Shown: piece by piece, positions 10,756 to 23,637 of the stretch | Layout: each line of letters opens with the position of its first letter | Numbering within the stretch: position 1 is the first letter of the stretch | NCBI RefSeq assembly: GCF_003589595.1 | Contig: NW_020654810.1 | Span: 17,448,594-17,512,593 of the forward strand | DNA from: Hyposmocoma kahamanoa | Lineage: Eukaryota; Arthropoda; Insecta; Lepidoptera; Cosmopterigidae | Direction: 5' to 3' | Length of the DNA: 64,000 nt | The notes under the pieces: model-generated | Databases searched by the model: none | What the model was told of the DNA's origin: nothing | The model's input: only the letters and a program-made list of their open reading frames with translations | Program-made: the position numbers and the translations under genes

Positions 10756-11029
10756 ACAACCTCTTAAAACAATATTACTTTAACCTTACATTGACTTTTC
10801 ATACTATGACGCGCTTAAAGTAAGCTTATTAATTAAAATATCATATTTTTCAGTATCTAAATATGTTATTTACAAAATGTAATAACTTCCCGTTGTCCTT
10901 CTTCCATTACTACTAAAGTTATTTAATAAAAAGGGTAAAGGTATTTGTAGTCCTGTAAACGGTTTTTTTGCTTATTTATTTTATGCTATTGTGGCTTTAT
11001 GTTGCATTATTAATCAAAGTTTTCGCGAT

Positions 11030-11110
11030 TGGATATGATTACACATAGGAAATGAAAAAAAAACAAATATACACGTTTTAGATCCAAAAAAATAATGTCC
11101 TACTAAATAA
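11030..11110. repeat. Family C (Penelope-derived) fragment
   Basis: TTTTCGCGATT and TTACACATAGGAAATGAAA match the outer end of the family C repeats, followed by an abbreviated mirror part. Confidence 0.5.
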
Positions 11111-12248
11111 TATAAATTCGAAATTTTAGACTTGTAAGAAATCAGAGTATGTCTCTGGTGAATGTATAAAAATTTACGAGTTACTGTCATAGAAAAAGGC
11201 AGTAGGATCTCGGTGCTTAAGAATGCAGCTTTATGCGATGGCCAGCCCGTCTGCTAAGTCAGGAAATTTTTGAGGATACTTGTAACGATTCCTTCTAGAA
11301 TCTTTTTTGTTGGATAGATTGAAATTTCAATATAAAAAATATATTTTACTGTGGTAGGCACTTTAAAGCTAGAACCGAAACAAGTAGCGTGTAGGTTAGG
11401 TTAGGTTCCCGACTTGATTTATAAAAAAAGTTACCGTGTAGAAACATCAGCTTGTGCCAAACTGAATACAAAATATAAAAGCATAATTATGGTAGAATTT
11501 ACAATATGTATTGTTTTCAATTACTAATATCGAAACCTTTTGTACATGTTTCGGTCTCTACATTCTAGGCAAATATTCTCACACTTATAATAATATTTAC
11601 AATAAGTATTCATCATCAGGTATTACTTCAACAAGTCTCAACATCCAACGGGCTTAAACTTTAAAGTCCAAACAAAGTTACTGGGATAGAAATTATGAGA
11701 TCGTAAATTATTATTGTTAAACAATTAATCGTAAAACAATAAAGGATAAGAGAAAAGGCAATTATAGTCAAACAAAAGACTATTTGGATTCCATTTGCGA
11801 GATAAAGCCAGAAATGGCGAGGAGGCTTGACGTCATTTGAACTTCGAAGATAAGTACCGGGAAAATTTTAGCCGTCAAGGACGTTATATTGATCGAGTTA
11901 GGAGTATACTCTATTGATATGACGTTATACGCAATATGAAGGCCGTCAAGTTAAATTTGGTCCCGCTAGTGTTGGGGTGTTTTAGAAAATGTATCGTACA
12001 TGACATGTTGTTTATTGCACTCACATTGTTTTTTTTAGTGTTGTGGAAACCCCGTATTTGAGACCATCACGCGTTTATGGTTGCTTTATCTCAAATCTAT
12101 CCTATAGATTTAAATGCTATTCACGTTTTTCTAACATGCATTATTTAACCAAATAAGTGGTCAGGAAGATCTGTTTTAATAGCTTGTAATGATTTATGAT
12201 TTAATAGTGTTAAAGATGCTCATAAAAAAGCTACTTTTCCGTAGTGAA
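11111..12248. other. AT-rich stretch; short TTAGG-like run
   Basis: No coding similarity. Near 11393-11406 there are about three tandem TTAGG/TAGGT units, the common insect telomere repeat, too few to mean more than a chance or interstitial match. Confidence 0.45.
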
Positions 12249-12553
12249 TAGAGATGCAACAGACCTCTGCTTCCGCAAGTGCAGAAGTTCCGCACGCTTT
12301 TTCACTTCTGTTTCCGTTTCTGCTTCCGCAACATTTATAACGGATCTTTAGTCGAAAGTTTACAACGTTTGCGACAGATCAGGCGCTATTGTGGATTACT
12401 GGCGGTGGAGCGCGCGATATTTTTATTTTATTTGAGTTGTGTAATAATTGCACTTAAATTATGAAACCAAAAACAAGGCCGATTGGGAACTATTTTACTT
12501 TTGACATCTGTTTCCGTTTCTGTTTCAGTTATGACACTTCCGTTGCATCACCA
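12249..12553. mobile_element. hAT-like MITE family G, copy 1
   Basis: Terminal inverted repeats: left TAGAGATGCAACAGACC; right GACACTTCCGTTGCATCACCA. The interior matches the copy at 20237-20592 (CTGTTTCCGTTTCTG, TTTACAACG-TTGCGAC, TTTTGACATCTGTTTCCG). It has no transposase. Assignment to hAT is from the terminal motif only; an 8-bp target duplication was not clear. Confidence 0.6.
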
Positions 12554-14064
12554 ATTTCAGCACCTACCTAATTTAGTAAATTTTCTTTAGTCTTCATAAT
12601 ATTACATGTATGTATACGATATGCGAGATAATGAGGTAGTGAGAATCCACAGGATTGCAAGCTGGGTATTGTTACCTCTTTTTCGTTAAAAAATATTTTT
12701 TTACATCGTAATTTGTGATAAGTATATTTAATGTATAAAATTTAATTAATTTTAATAATTAATTTTTTATTGAATTGATATTCAATTATTTTTTGTAAAA
12801 TTACTCCACTAGTTTGTTATAATTATTAATACAAAGATCAAAAGAAGAATTTTAAAAAATTATACGAAATTTCGTATTCGTCGATTTTGGGCAGAAATAG
12901 CTTAAAAGTCACTAATCTGCTCAACTTTGTGTCCTATTATATTTCAACTAGTACCCATGATAGCAAAAAGTGTTCAGCAAAAAAGTAATTTTGAAACCGT
13001 ATTATCATTGTATTCTTAAAAAAAATATTATTAAAATTTCGCTTTAAGGAAAAATTATCCAGTACTGAATTGAGTTTTACGTAAGCGTAAAATATATATA
13101 AATTTATATATAATGATTTGGACATACATGGACATAAATTTTTATAGAAGCATTTTTTGCTAGAAGCCGAAAGAAATAAATATATTTTGATTCTAGACAA
13201 TAAGCAGTTTAAGGAAATATAATTTTGGCAGCGACAGGTGCTACAAGCACATTATACTATATATTTTTTTAGATACTTATATTAACAATTGCCACGCTAA
13301 AATGGCGCTGTTTACTTAATTTTTACACGATCAAGCAATTTTTTGTTGATAGAGATATGAAAAACAATATATTTTTGTAATATTCATAAGATTTCCCATC
13401 CTGCCATGCATCTTTACTAATAAAATAAATCATCATCTTAGATATTAATCTAAGAGCATGAAAATACATAAAACCGCCATACATGTTGCACATAAAAAAA
13501 ATGGTGTCAGTCATAATTGAGAAAATATAATTTGAAAATTAAAAAATATACTGGATGGATCTTATTGCGAATAATTTGATTATTTTTATTTATATATAAT
13601 GTTTCATTGTCCATTTGTAATCGAGAATACATATATTGGTTTCATTCAGTTTTTTTTATTATTTTCTAATCGTATTTTCCAATTCCACAATTTTGAGTTA
13701 CGACAGTATTTGATTTCGTGTGTGATGTATGAAAATGCCAAAAAGTAAGTTTGAAACGTGCTGGATTACCCTAAATCCCTAGCCTAATAATACATTCTAT
13801 AACAAATAAACCCATGTTAATAAAACTATGTATAGGTATTAATTGGAAATAAAACCATTTTTCGGAACTCCTTCAGTTTATACCATCTTTCCCAGTTTTG
13901 AGCAGTTTCTAACTACTCTTATCTTGTGTCTCGTTCCACCACCACTGCCTTGTACCAAGAGCCTTTCTTGCAGGCGACATGGCCAGCTCACTCCCACTTT
14001 AAATTTCGCAACCCGATTAGTCAAAGAAACCATTATACGCGAATATACAACAAATCAATGTACA
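12554..14064. other. AT-rich stretch; SINE-D tail fragment
   Basis: About 12780-12850 repeats the tail of the tRNA-derived SINE at 4675-4790 (TTCAATTATTTTTTGT, ATTATTAATACAAAGATC). The rest shows nothing recognisable. Confidence 0.45.
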
Positions 14065-14112
14065 AAGAATAGTTTCATTTCCAAAGTGTAGCAATCGAAA
14101 CAATCGAAGAAG
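14065..14112. repeat. Family C (Penelope-derived) end fragment
   Basis: AGTTTCATTTCC followed by GTAGCAATCG matches the outer end of family C elements, just upstream of the R1-type LINE. Confidence 0.4.
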
Positions 14113-14135
14113 TAGATAAAACTATATTCATTTAT

Positions 14136-17099
14136 GTTGCTTGTGTGAGACGGCGGGGTGGGTCCATAGTGGGTCCATTCGCTTCTCCTCCTGTCTCATC
14201 ACGAGTGTTGAATTGGCGGGTTGTCGGCGACGTGGAGACCTTGTCGGACCATCGCTACATTCGGTTCGAGATCTCTGCATCATCGGGAATAGTTTCGGCC
14301 CGTCCTCGGGTGAATGGTTCGGAGGCTTTTACGAGATGATCGCTGGCGCGCCTTGACAAGGAGCTAATGATCGAAGCCGCCATTGTCCAAGCCTGGACCA
14401 TACAGTCCAGTGCTGGGCCAGAGGACGCCGACGAACGAGCCATCCGATCCCGGGGGGCTCTGACGCAAATTTGCGACGCGTCGATGCCCCGAGCCAGGTG
14501 CCGTCCTCCGCGTCGAGAGTTATTCTGGTGGACATAGCAAATTGGCGATCTCAGTGTCGCCTACACTGCTGCGCGGCGAGAGTTCACCAGGTACCGGAGA
14601 TTGCGGGTCCGGAACGAAGAGACGGAAGACATGCTGCACGGCCTCTACACCGAGACCTGAAAGTTTCTGCAGGTGGCCATCAGCGCGGTAAAAACTAGCG
14701 GCCGCCAGCAGATACTTGAGTCCCTCGACAGGGATCCGTGGGGTCGCCCGTACCGTGCAGCTAGGAATAAACTTCACGCACAGGCGCCCCCGCTCACGGA
14801 GACCCTTCAACCCCAGCTGTTGGAGGGCGTGGTGTCGGCTTTGTTTCCGGACAGGCCTGATCACGTTCCTCCAACAATGGCGGGTTCTCATTCGGAGGTC
14901 GAGGCTGAGGAGGAGGTTCCTCCAATAGAGTCGGTGGAGGTTAGCCGTGCCGCGCTTAGGCTCCGAGTCAAGCGCACGTCTCCAGGGCCGTGAGTGCCGT
15001 GGTCGAGTCTTAACCTCGGTGCTGGACGAGTTGGGGACCGATCTAACCGGGCTACTTGGTCTGTGTCTCACGTAGGGTCGATTCCCGATCTGTTGGGAGG
15101 AGAGAGGACTGGTTCTCCTCAAGAAGGATGGGCGCCCCGCAGAGTCTCCGGCTGCCTACCGCCCCATTGTGCTGCTGGACGATGTGGGAAAACGCTTTGA
15201 GCGTATCGTTGCTTCCCTTATCGTCCGCCACTTTCATAGTGTAGGCCCCGATCTGTCAGATCACCAGTTTGGATTCCGAGAGCGCCGATCAACCGTTGAC
15301 GCGATCATGCGCGTCAAAGCGTTCTCGGATGAAACCGTGGCGTCTGGTGGCGTATTGTTGGCAGTGTCTCTAGACATTGCCAACGCGTTCAATACGCTGC
15401 CCTTCTGGTGTATCTCAGAGGCACTTCGGTATCATCGAGTGCCTCATTATTTAAAAAGAATCATCGGGGTCTACCTGAGCGACAGACCTATCCTATACCT
15501 GGGGCAGTATGGCGTTATTCGCCGTAGGATCATGCGGTGCGTTGTTCCACAGGGATCGATCTTAGGGTGCTCCTGTGGAATATCGGATATGATTGGGTCC
15601 TGCGGGGCGCCTTTCCTTCCGGGCTCCAGGTGTTCTGCTACGCGGACGATACCCTGGTCACAGCCCGAGGGGAGAACATTGAGGTGGCAGCGGCACGTGC
15701 TGCAGCGGGAGTTCGGCAGGTCGTTGGGCGGATCAAAATGCTGGGCCTGAGGGTGGTCCTTGAGAAAACCGAGGCTCTGTGTTTTCACGGACCACGGAGG
15801 GGGCCGCCTGCTGGCACCCGCCAGGATTGATGTCGGAGGGGTGTCCGTTGGGGTGAAGCCTCAGATGAAATATCTGAGACTTTACCTCGACGGCAGGTGG
15901 AACTTCCGGGAGCATTTTCGACGATTGGCTCCCAAGCTAATCGGGACCGCATCTGCTCTCGGAAGACCTACTTAATCTGGGCGGTCCGAATGTGACCTGC
16001 GGACAGTTATATTCCAGCGTGGTAAGGTCCATAGCGCTATATGGTGCACCGGTGTGGGTCGGAGCTCTGACCGGCCCGAACAAGGCCGAGCTGCGTAAGC
16101 CACAGCGGGTCATGGCGGTCGAGCAATACGAGCATACCGCACCGTGTCGTACGAAACGGCGTACGTACTCGCTCGTGCGCCTCTCTGGGACCTCGATGCT
16201 GGGGTCTTTGCGGAGGTGTATAGGCGATGCGCAGACGCACGAGCCCAGGAAGAAGGACCGACCCCCGAGGAGGTCATGAGGTGGAAGAGATCCGCCCAAC
16301 GGAAAGTGCTGTGTCGCAATGGCGAAGTCGGCTAGAGGAGCCGATCGCGGGCGAGCGAACTGTGGCGGCAGTTCGTCCTCAAGGAATGGGTAAGCAGGCG
16401 GCATAGTTCACTCACTTACCGGTTGGTGCAGATCCTGTCGAGGCTTAGGCAGGTATCTAAGCCACAAAGTTGGTAGAGAGCCACTGGCGGCATGTCACCA
16501 CTACTCTTGCAGTGAGAACACTGCTGACCATACGCTCGCAGAGTGCCAAGCGTGGGCGCAAGGGAAAGTGACCGGGACCGGGAAGTGACCTCTCGCTGCC
16601 GGCCGTGGTCAAGGCTATGGTCGCCAACGTAGCGTCATGAGAGGCGATGCGCGGAGCGTAGTCGAGAGGACGATCCACTCTCGGCTCCGATCCGCAGGAA
16701 GACAACGGGGCGTAGAAGGCGGGCTTATGCCCACCTGCTTCCGCCCCCGTAGGGGTGCTCGGGCGTCAGGATTGGGAATGCTGCCGCTCAACATAAAGGG
16801 ACACTGGCGACAGTAGCGAGCTGCCAAGTGTTCCAGGCAGTCCCCTGCGACTAGGAGAACAGGGTGAACTACTCCCACCCTGGACTCTAGGAGGGTCCAT
16901 GCAAACGGACGCGAACCCACCGGTGCGGTTCGCGGAAGAATGCGGAAGCATCCCCGCGTTCCCGCCACAAGGTGCGTGGAGGAACATCCCCGGAGTTTCA
17001 GTGGGTAGGCCTCTCTTCTCAGAGAGGAGAGTCCCACATAACCCCGTGCCTCCCCGGGGCGCGCGGTATGAGTAACGCATTTCTCCGGGTAAAAAAAAA
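14136..17099 (+). pseudogene. R1-clade non-LTR retrotransposon ORF2, 5'-truncated and frameshifted
   Basis: A GC-rich block in AT-rich DNA that encodes, across shifting frames, the second protein of an R1-type LINE. In order: the end of the apurinic-like endonuclease (ETLSDHRYIRF with the catalytic SDH, about 14225-14270); the linker with LDRDPWGRPYR; the reverse transcriptase from about 15150 (YRPIVLLDDVGKRFERIV written across a frameshift, then QFGFRERRSTVDAI, SLDIANAFNTLP, VVPQGSILG, and intact YADD at about 15639-15650); the thumb region (ALYGAPVW, about 16035); and a cysteine-histidine cluster (CHHYSC, HTLAEC) about 16490-16560. ORF1 and most of the endonuclease are absent. Several stops and frameshifts mean no functional protein. 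A short A-run near 17090-17099 may be the 3' tail. R1-clade elements usually insert in rDNA or telomeric repeats; neither flanks this copy. Confidence 0.9.
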
Positions 17100-17200
17100 G
17101 GTTAGAACTGCGACCACAACGGTGCGCGAGCAGAGCGAGGGAAGCGAGCGTGTCACGGCAGAGGCCGGCGAAGCGCCATTACTAAATTTCGATTCGAAAT
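17100..17200. other. GC-rich tail adjoining the LINE
   Basis: GC-rich sequence (GCGCGAGCAGAGCGAGGG) continues after the A-run for about 100 bp. It may be an alternative 3' untranslated part of the LINE or a separate fragment. Confidence 0.35.
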
Positions 17201-17361
17201 CAGTAGATATCCTGAAGATATTTGCAAATTTATTCACTTAGGCGCTTCAACTATTGGTAAAACGATATAATGTGTTATATTATTTATTGCATTATACAGT
17301 AATACTTATACTATTAGTTCATTACGAGCCCTATACCCCACCTACGGTGGGGTCGGGTTCC

Positions 17362-17600
17362 GTTTACGGGGTGTGCTTACGCTCTACGGTGGCACAGCGA
17401 TTAGTACTATGGGCGCTTGTGAGGAGGTTTCAGATTCGATTCCCGATTTAAGCCAATTTATGGAACAAACATTTTTAAGTTGGTTTTGGTCAGGATATAC
17501 TGGATATAGGCCTCAAAGTTATCGTTGCCCTGGTACTGACAGTACAGGACCCCTACTTTGAGACCAGAAATTTGGTGTGATTGTCTGGCATTTTTCCCAT
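17362..17600 (+). repeat. tRNA-derived SINE family K, copy 2
   Basis: Head with GGTGGCACAGCGATTAG and B-box-like AGATTCGATTCCCG; body with AAGTTGGTTTTGGTCAGG and CTTTGAGACCAGAAATTTGG, parallel to 9748-10035. Confidence 0.6.
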
Positions 17601-19714
17601 AAATATTTCTCTTTGGCATAGCTTCCAAGAGAAATGAATCTAACAGAGAGACGGTGAAGATGCAACAACGCTATAAGTATCTCATTTCCACTACATCGCG
17701 AAGTATGCCTCACATTTTGAACAATTGTGGGATCTTATACTAGTTATAGAGCCTCCGTATACTACCTACGTTGGCGTGCAAACGCTTCGGGCTGCGCCCT
17801 CCGCTAGACCGTTGTTTTAAAACATTAACATAGCTCTTTAGTAGCGGCCATATTGAAAAATGGCAAGATGTAAATTTTGACTGCAAATTATTATAAAACA
17901 CCCATAAACAACCGTACATGCCAATTTTCAGCCGAAACAGAGCAAGTCTTTTTCTACAGCTATTTTTAATGAAAAATGTTACCTAATCATTATATCTATA
18001 AAGTTTGTTATACTGAAGGTTTATTATATACATCGAAATTATGTCTTTCGTTCTTATATCTCTTATAGATTATACTCGATTATATTCAATAGTGATTATA
18101 TCCTTATAAATTATATTAAAAGTTGCTACACCAAGTATAAATAGATTATTTGTTGTTATATCTTTCATTGCACACTCATCGTATTTGGGCTCGCCAAATT
18201 GGTCTCAACAAGTTATTAGCTTACAGATGATGCTCTTCGGTATTCTGCCTGTGTTATTCAATCTAAAATGGTATCGAAAGCCCCGCGTCTTACTGGAACG
18301 AAGGTGGCTGCGTTGCGTCGTCGAGTTGACGTTGGCAGTCAGTGTCGATGTAAGAAAACCCAACTGTTGCTTGAAATGATATAATTATTTATTTCCGTTT
18401 ATCTCTTCTATTTCTGTTGCTGATCACGTTATAATATAAACGAACAAGACTGTGCCATTTTTCTGTCCAATCGAAGATTCACACCCACACTGCTGCCGTC
18501 GTTGTTGTGGAGGAAGGAACGCGTGAGTACTTTAATATCATTTTAGCGAAAGTAGCACAGACAAAAGAATTACGATACCACCCTAAATACAGTCCACTTA
18601 CAGCCGCGTGGCTCAGCTTCCTTACGACACAGATGCCTTTGTTAACTATTTGGAGAACATTGTTTTTTATCTTGGGTATTCAAATTATAATTTAAACTTT
18701 AAGATTAGCGAAGCAGCCTTAATAGCTTCCCAGAATACAGCGTCTTTACTACAGAATCGTTGTCGATAGTTTATTGCCGTAATAATTCCTAGATTAATTC
18801 ACTATGTTAGACTTAATATCTCATTAGATTACGCGACGTGAGACGATGCCGTAAGCTTAACAAATGAAATTTATATTAGGACTTCAAGTGTCGTTATTAA
18901 AACTGTAGTCCAGAATTTGCTCTTTCAAAGGAACGCACGGATATTATTTTTAATAGGGTGGCTTATTCAGGGCCAGCGGGCCATCTCTAGGTCATATAAT
19001 TTCACTAATGACAGCTTCAACAGAATTAAAGGTCTGTAGAGCTTTGATTCTTTTTGTCTCGTCTAATTGACACATATACTTGCCCGTTGTATGCCTATTA
19101 AGAGGGCATCATTGGTTTTGAAGTGAATAGATGTGATTAAATTCATTGCCTATAGTTGTTGCTGCATTCACTCTGCTTGATCGGTTCAGGTGGAAACAAG
19201 TTACATAATAATAATCTCAATCATGGCAGAAACTACAGTCTCTCTACAGTGTTCGCTACCGTAATTGATCAGGGTTTTTGAGTGTTCGGTACCATTGGAT
19301 TATAGTTAGAAAGGAGTACATTTTGTAATTCTGTAAATACGATAAATTTAAATGTATCATTTGGACTGTCACCATTACGCGCAAATTTAACGAAATAATT
19401 TCTTCTACTAAGAAGGTAAAAATTTTGGCATCGAAAATCAATAGGCACAACACGCTATAGACTTAGAATATGGTAACGTAGGCTACACTATCCCCGCGTG
19501 CAAAGTGTACCGATTTCCTTATAAACCCGACGCAAAAATAAAACATAGTCTAAGTGGCTTTTTTCGCAGTGAAGCAAGTCCTTGTAATTGGGTCAAGCAA
19601 GCAATTTTATTTATTTATTTATTTGATTATAGACGAGCAGCTTTCGCTGGTATGTCTACCTCACACACTGTTGAAATTTATATCGTTTGTTTTAGTTAAC
19701 TTTTTAGCACTAAT
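17601..19714. other. AT-rich stretch with no supported feature
   Basis: Open frames near 18185-18380 and 18507-18695 are short, start in low-complexity contexts and show no domain I recognise. Confidence 0.45.
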
Positions 19715-20025
19715 TCACACTGTTGTAGCTAGTTGTCGAGCTTGTTTTTGAAGGTATTAACAGAGACAGCAGAAACAACATCTTCCGGTAGCATGTTCCA
19801 ATTATGCACCACTCTGTTTCTGAAAAAATTGTCAGGTGTTTTGAAAGGTGCACGAACTAATTTGAGATGGTGGCCACGTGATGGTTTTTGGTTGGTTTGG
19901 AAGTTTTCTTTTCTTTTAAACATGTTTTGTATTGCTGGTAGATTGTATTGACTTATCAGAATTTTATAAGTCTCGACGAGGTCACCACGAAGGCGTCTTT
20001 CTTCCAGTTCAATTTCTTAGCCTTT
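19715..20025 (-). pseudogene. LINE reverse transcriptase C-terminal end
   Basis: The minus strand reads ELEERRLRGDLVETYKIL, then RGHHLKLVRAPFKT and FFRNRVVHNWNMLPEDVV, then SVNTFKNKLD and a stop. The FF-NRVV-WN-LP pattern with a terminal FKN-LD is the conserved end of reverse transcriptases of the CR1/L2/Jockey group. About 100 codons survive and the catalytic domain is missing. Confidence 0.85.
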
Positions 20026-20236
20026 ACCTGAACTGTTCTGTACTATGAGTGATGTATTTAATTAAGTTAATTTGTGTGGCATTATTGTACTCTTAAACTA
20101 TCAATGGTTGTGTACGATGGCAGCGCGGCTCTGTGGATTTTGCTACAGGCATGACATGGAACGTACGATTCTTTCCTGTTATAAAGCGTGCGGTTCTAGG
20201 GCGCGCCACGGACTCTCCACGGTCGTAGTACAATAT

Positions 20237-20592
20237 TAGTGATGCAACGGACTCCTGCTTCTACTTCCGCAACTGATGTTGCACGCTTTTTTAAATCTGT
20301 TTCCATTTCTGCTCCAGCGACTTTTGTAACGGAACTTTAATCGGAAATTTACAACGATTGCGACTTAATAATATGAGGTGTGCACGCAGGCGTGTTGCTT
20401 GCCAGTGAGGCACGCGGTTTTTAACAGTTTTTTGTTGTGTTAAGTGTAATTATGAAATTAAAAGTAAGGCCTGTTTGGAACTATCTAATTAAGATCTTTA
20501 TATTATTTACACTTCTTCTATGTCCGCCAAGATTTACTTTTGACATCTGTTTCCGTTTGTTTCCATTATGACACTTACGATGCATCACTGTA
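20237..20592. mobile_element. hAT-like MITE family G, copy 2
   Basis: Left end TAGTGATGCAACGGA; right end GACACTTACGATGCATCACTG. The interior is shared with 12249-12553, with an extra segment near 20500-20530. Confidence 0.6.
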
Positions 20593-21800
20593 CATACGGC
20601 GTTATCATTGAATGGCATTTGGATTTGAAATTCATTCCGTTTTAGGGCAATGACGGCTTTTTACTAATCACCTAAGTAATTATTGAAAAAACGTCTGTCG
20701 ACTTAATTATAAATAAATAATTTTGACAAGTAAAAGTTGGATGTCTACGGCCATGAAGCCGAGTGATTTTTCTTTAGAAGATGCCGCTTTCCAACAAGTT
20801 AGCAATGACAATTGCTTGAATCAGACGTTACTTCAAAAACATAACAAGTTTCGAGTTCTTGTTACTTGCCACCTTACTTCGTAGCTACAACGTGACCAGA
20901 ACGAAATATTCCAACTTTGGAACGTCTAACTTGGTTTAACGTAAACTTAAGTCTTCGTTACAACTATTCATCAAGGGACCGTTTCGAGTTTCGTTAGAAC
21001 TTTCACCTGCATTAGACTTGAGATGTCTCTTCATAATTTAAGCAACCGCTTTTAAGTCACGCTCAGGTAGTTTTCAAGACGAGAGGTTTCGGATTACACT
21101 GATCATCTCTTTGCCTTACTCAGTACTAGCTTCTTACTAACTGGTTTGGATAAGACATAGTATCATATGCATACACTTAGAATACGATACGTATGATTGA
21201 GATGCTTATCTAGCTTATTTGCTTCTAGGCAAGCATGTTCCATTCTTGATTACATCGATAATGTGGTCAGATTATTGTTCCTAGGTGTGCCGATTTTCGG
21301 GGTCCTAAAACCCACTTGTCGCAACGCTAAATATTCCAATATTTCGTAATTATTATTTCCCAGGTCAGAAAATTAATTTGTATGGTACTTGTACACTTTG
21401 TGGAGGAATTTATGAAGTGTTTATTTCTTGCATTAAATGAATTTGTGTACTTTAGTGAATCCATTGCATATTTTAAAAGTGATTAACTAAAAGCATCCTT
21501 ACGGTACGGTAAGACACTGACGAACATAAATAACTGGGTACAATAGACAGCTTTATTCCTAAATGACAATCTCTTTAAGATGGCCAGCTCGGTGTGACAA
21601 GATAAACTTGAAAAAGAATAATAATCAGGTGTAAATAAATGCTCATTTTACACGTACGTAATAATTATATTACAAGTAAAATAAATAAATACATTACTGA
21701 AATAAATATTTGATAACATACAAATGCACGTACTTGCAAACATTACGTCACTGGAAGAAAGAAAAGAAAGGCAAGAGTACAAAGAAAGAGTTAGTGTGTA
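20593..21800. other. AT-rich stretch with no supported feature
   Basis: No recognisable coding or repeat structure. Confidence 0.45.
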
Positions 21801-22766
21801 CGTGTGCACTATAAGTTTCCGGAATGAATAAGAAAAAATACTACAAATGGTCAGAAATTCATTATTGTTTCTCAAAATATTCTCCGTTAGCGTTAATGCA
21901 CTTTTTCATCGAATGAACCAATTTTGAAAACATTTATGCCACTTCGCCGTGACAATCTCTGAAACATATTTTTCATACTCTTCGACAGCCTCTTCAGGTG
22001 ATGAAAATCGTTGACCGCGTAATTGGTTCTTAATTTTTGCTATCTGGTGCAAGATGATACGGCATTTACGGTTATTTTTACGGAGTTTGTCAATAATTTC
22101 CGGCAAACAAATGGTCATGTATCAACCACTATTCATGGTACAACGATTCTTTAAAGCAACAGTAGCTACGTGTTCAGTTTTATCAAAAAAAGAAGCAATT
22201 ATCCGCTTACAGGCACTTTGCACGCGCGCCACTTTGGTTGGTTTCGGCTTATCTGGAAAGACCAATACGGGATCGTAATTATAAATCCATATTTTGTCAC
22301 CTGTTACTACATCCTACACCAAATTTAACGCCCCTTCGTTGCTTGTCTGTTTTGATCATACGGCACAGCATCGATGTTTTTGTTGTTCACAGCAGTGGAC
22401 GGGCGATCATCACGAAATTCGTCACTGAGATTCACATGACCGTGTTTGAATTCTGCAAACCGACTATAAATAGTCGTCTTGCGTGGTGCTTCATCGCCAA
22501 AAGCAGTTTGAAGCCGAGCGAAGCTCCACTGAGCTGTTAAATTACACTTGAAGTCGTAGAAAATCATACTAGGAAAATGTTCACGAGTTAAATCCATGTT
22601 GATGTAGACAACCAATTTCTAAAATGACGCCATAATGTTAAAACAAGCGACAGTAAGATGAAACAAACTGTATTCTACAGCCAAAGAGTTCCATTTTCAA
22701 ATATTGTAATTACTTCTTAAATATTGTTTATGTAAGTGGCCAGTTCCGGAAACTTACAGTGCGCCC
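21801..22766 (-). mobile_element. Internally deleted mariner element with both terminal repeats
   Basis: Terminal inverted repeats are clear: left ends GCACTATAAGTTTCCGGAA (21806-21824), right begins TTCCGGAAACTTACAGTGC (22744-22762). TA lies at 21799-21800 and 22767-22768, the mariner target duplication. On the minus strand the transposase start (FPSMIFYDFKCNLTAQ, TAFGDEAPRKTTIYSRFAEF, about 22590-22430) and end (RKIIL-type block, then LRGQRFSSPEEAVEEYEKYV and KCFQNWF, about 22090-21910) survive. The central catalytic part is largely gone: about 966 bp compared with roughly 1.3 kb for full mariners. It is not functional. Confidence 0.9.
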
Positions 22767-22972
22767 TATGTAGAAGGTAATGAATGAGCATCGAGTAAAA
22801 TTTTACAGGACTCAACTCGTTTCAGTGATAAAGATAGGGATGCTTAAACAATTCGGACATGTGGATGGATGAATGAAAGAAGATTGACGAAACAGATTTA
22901 TAAGGCGAGCGTGAGCGGGCAAGTTTGTTGGAACTTAACAGGCCAAGTGTATCATGCATGTATGAAAGCACT

Positions 22973-23187
22973 GATAATAATAATAACGCACACACTCAAC
23001 ATAGCCCCGCACCAGGGAAACCCTGTGTCACGGGTGCCATAGACACACACATAGACAACCACAAATTACACCCAAACTCACGAGAGAAATAAATGTAGGC
23101 CATACAAATATTTCTCCCGGCCCGGGAATCGAACCTGAGGCCTCTGCGTGGCAGTCCGGCATGGTAACCGTTCGGCCACGGAGGCAG
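22973..23187 (-). repeat. SINE-A copy 2
   Basis: The full tRNA-like head (GGCCGAACGGTTACCATGCC on the minus strand) and body are present, with a short (TTA)n tail at 22973-22986. Confidence 0.85.
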
Positions 23188-23499
23188 TTAACTGATACGT
23201 TAACTGATACGTGTTGCTGAGGCAGAAGATGTTTGTCAAGACCGTAGAAAGTGGAATGCTGTTGTCTCTCTTTGAAGTACAAGTATGTAACTCGTCTTAC
23301 TTCGCAATCAGATAGGTCGCTGCAAAGACAAGATGTGTAAACAGAGATTCAGGGACGTTAGTCTAACCCGATGTGACTACGGTACCCCAACACGTTGTAG
23401 CACTTACCTTCTTGTGCCCTAATACCTGTACGAGAAAAGATCTTTACGCAACCATGGATAACTGTGGCAAGGTGGAACATACTATTCAAATTCAATATA

Positions 23500-23605
23500 C
23501 TCCTAAAACAAAAAAGCCCCCCCACGAGAAGAAGAACTCGTCTTAGCTCGTTTGATCGACGCAGGCAGGGAGTTCCACAGCTCTATTTTGAACAGTGAAT
23601 GAATT
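23500..23605 (-). pseudogene. Short LINE reverse transcriptase tail
   Basis: Minus-strand IELWNSLPASIKRAKT resembles the conserved C-terminal WNSLP motif of Jockey/CR1-type reverse transcriptases. Only about 30 codons are recognisable. Confidence 0.5.
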
Positions 23606-23637
23606 ATTATAAAAATCAGAAGGGTATTATAGAGTGC

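Noticed and set aside
11391..11407. TTAGG-like run as a telomere or subtelomere marker
   Set aside because: Only about three units; such runs occur by chance and in dispersed insect repeats.
14141..17080. Many open frames of 60-200 codons on the minus strand of the LINE region
   Set aside because: They are antisense shadows of the GC-rich R1 coding sequence; only the plus strand carries reverse transcriptase motifs.
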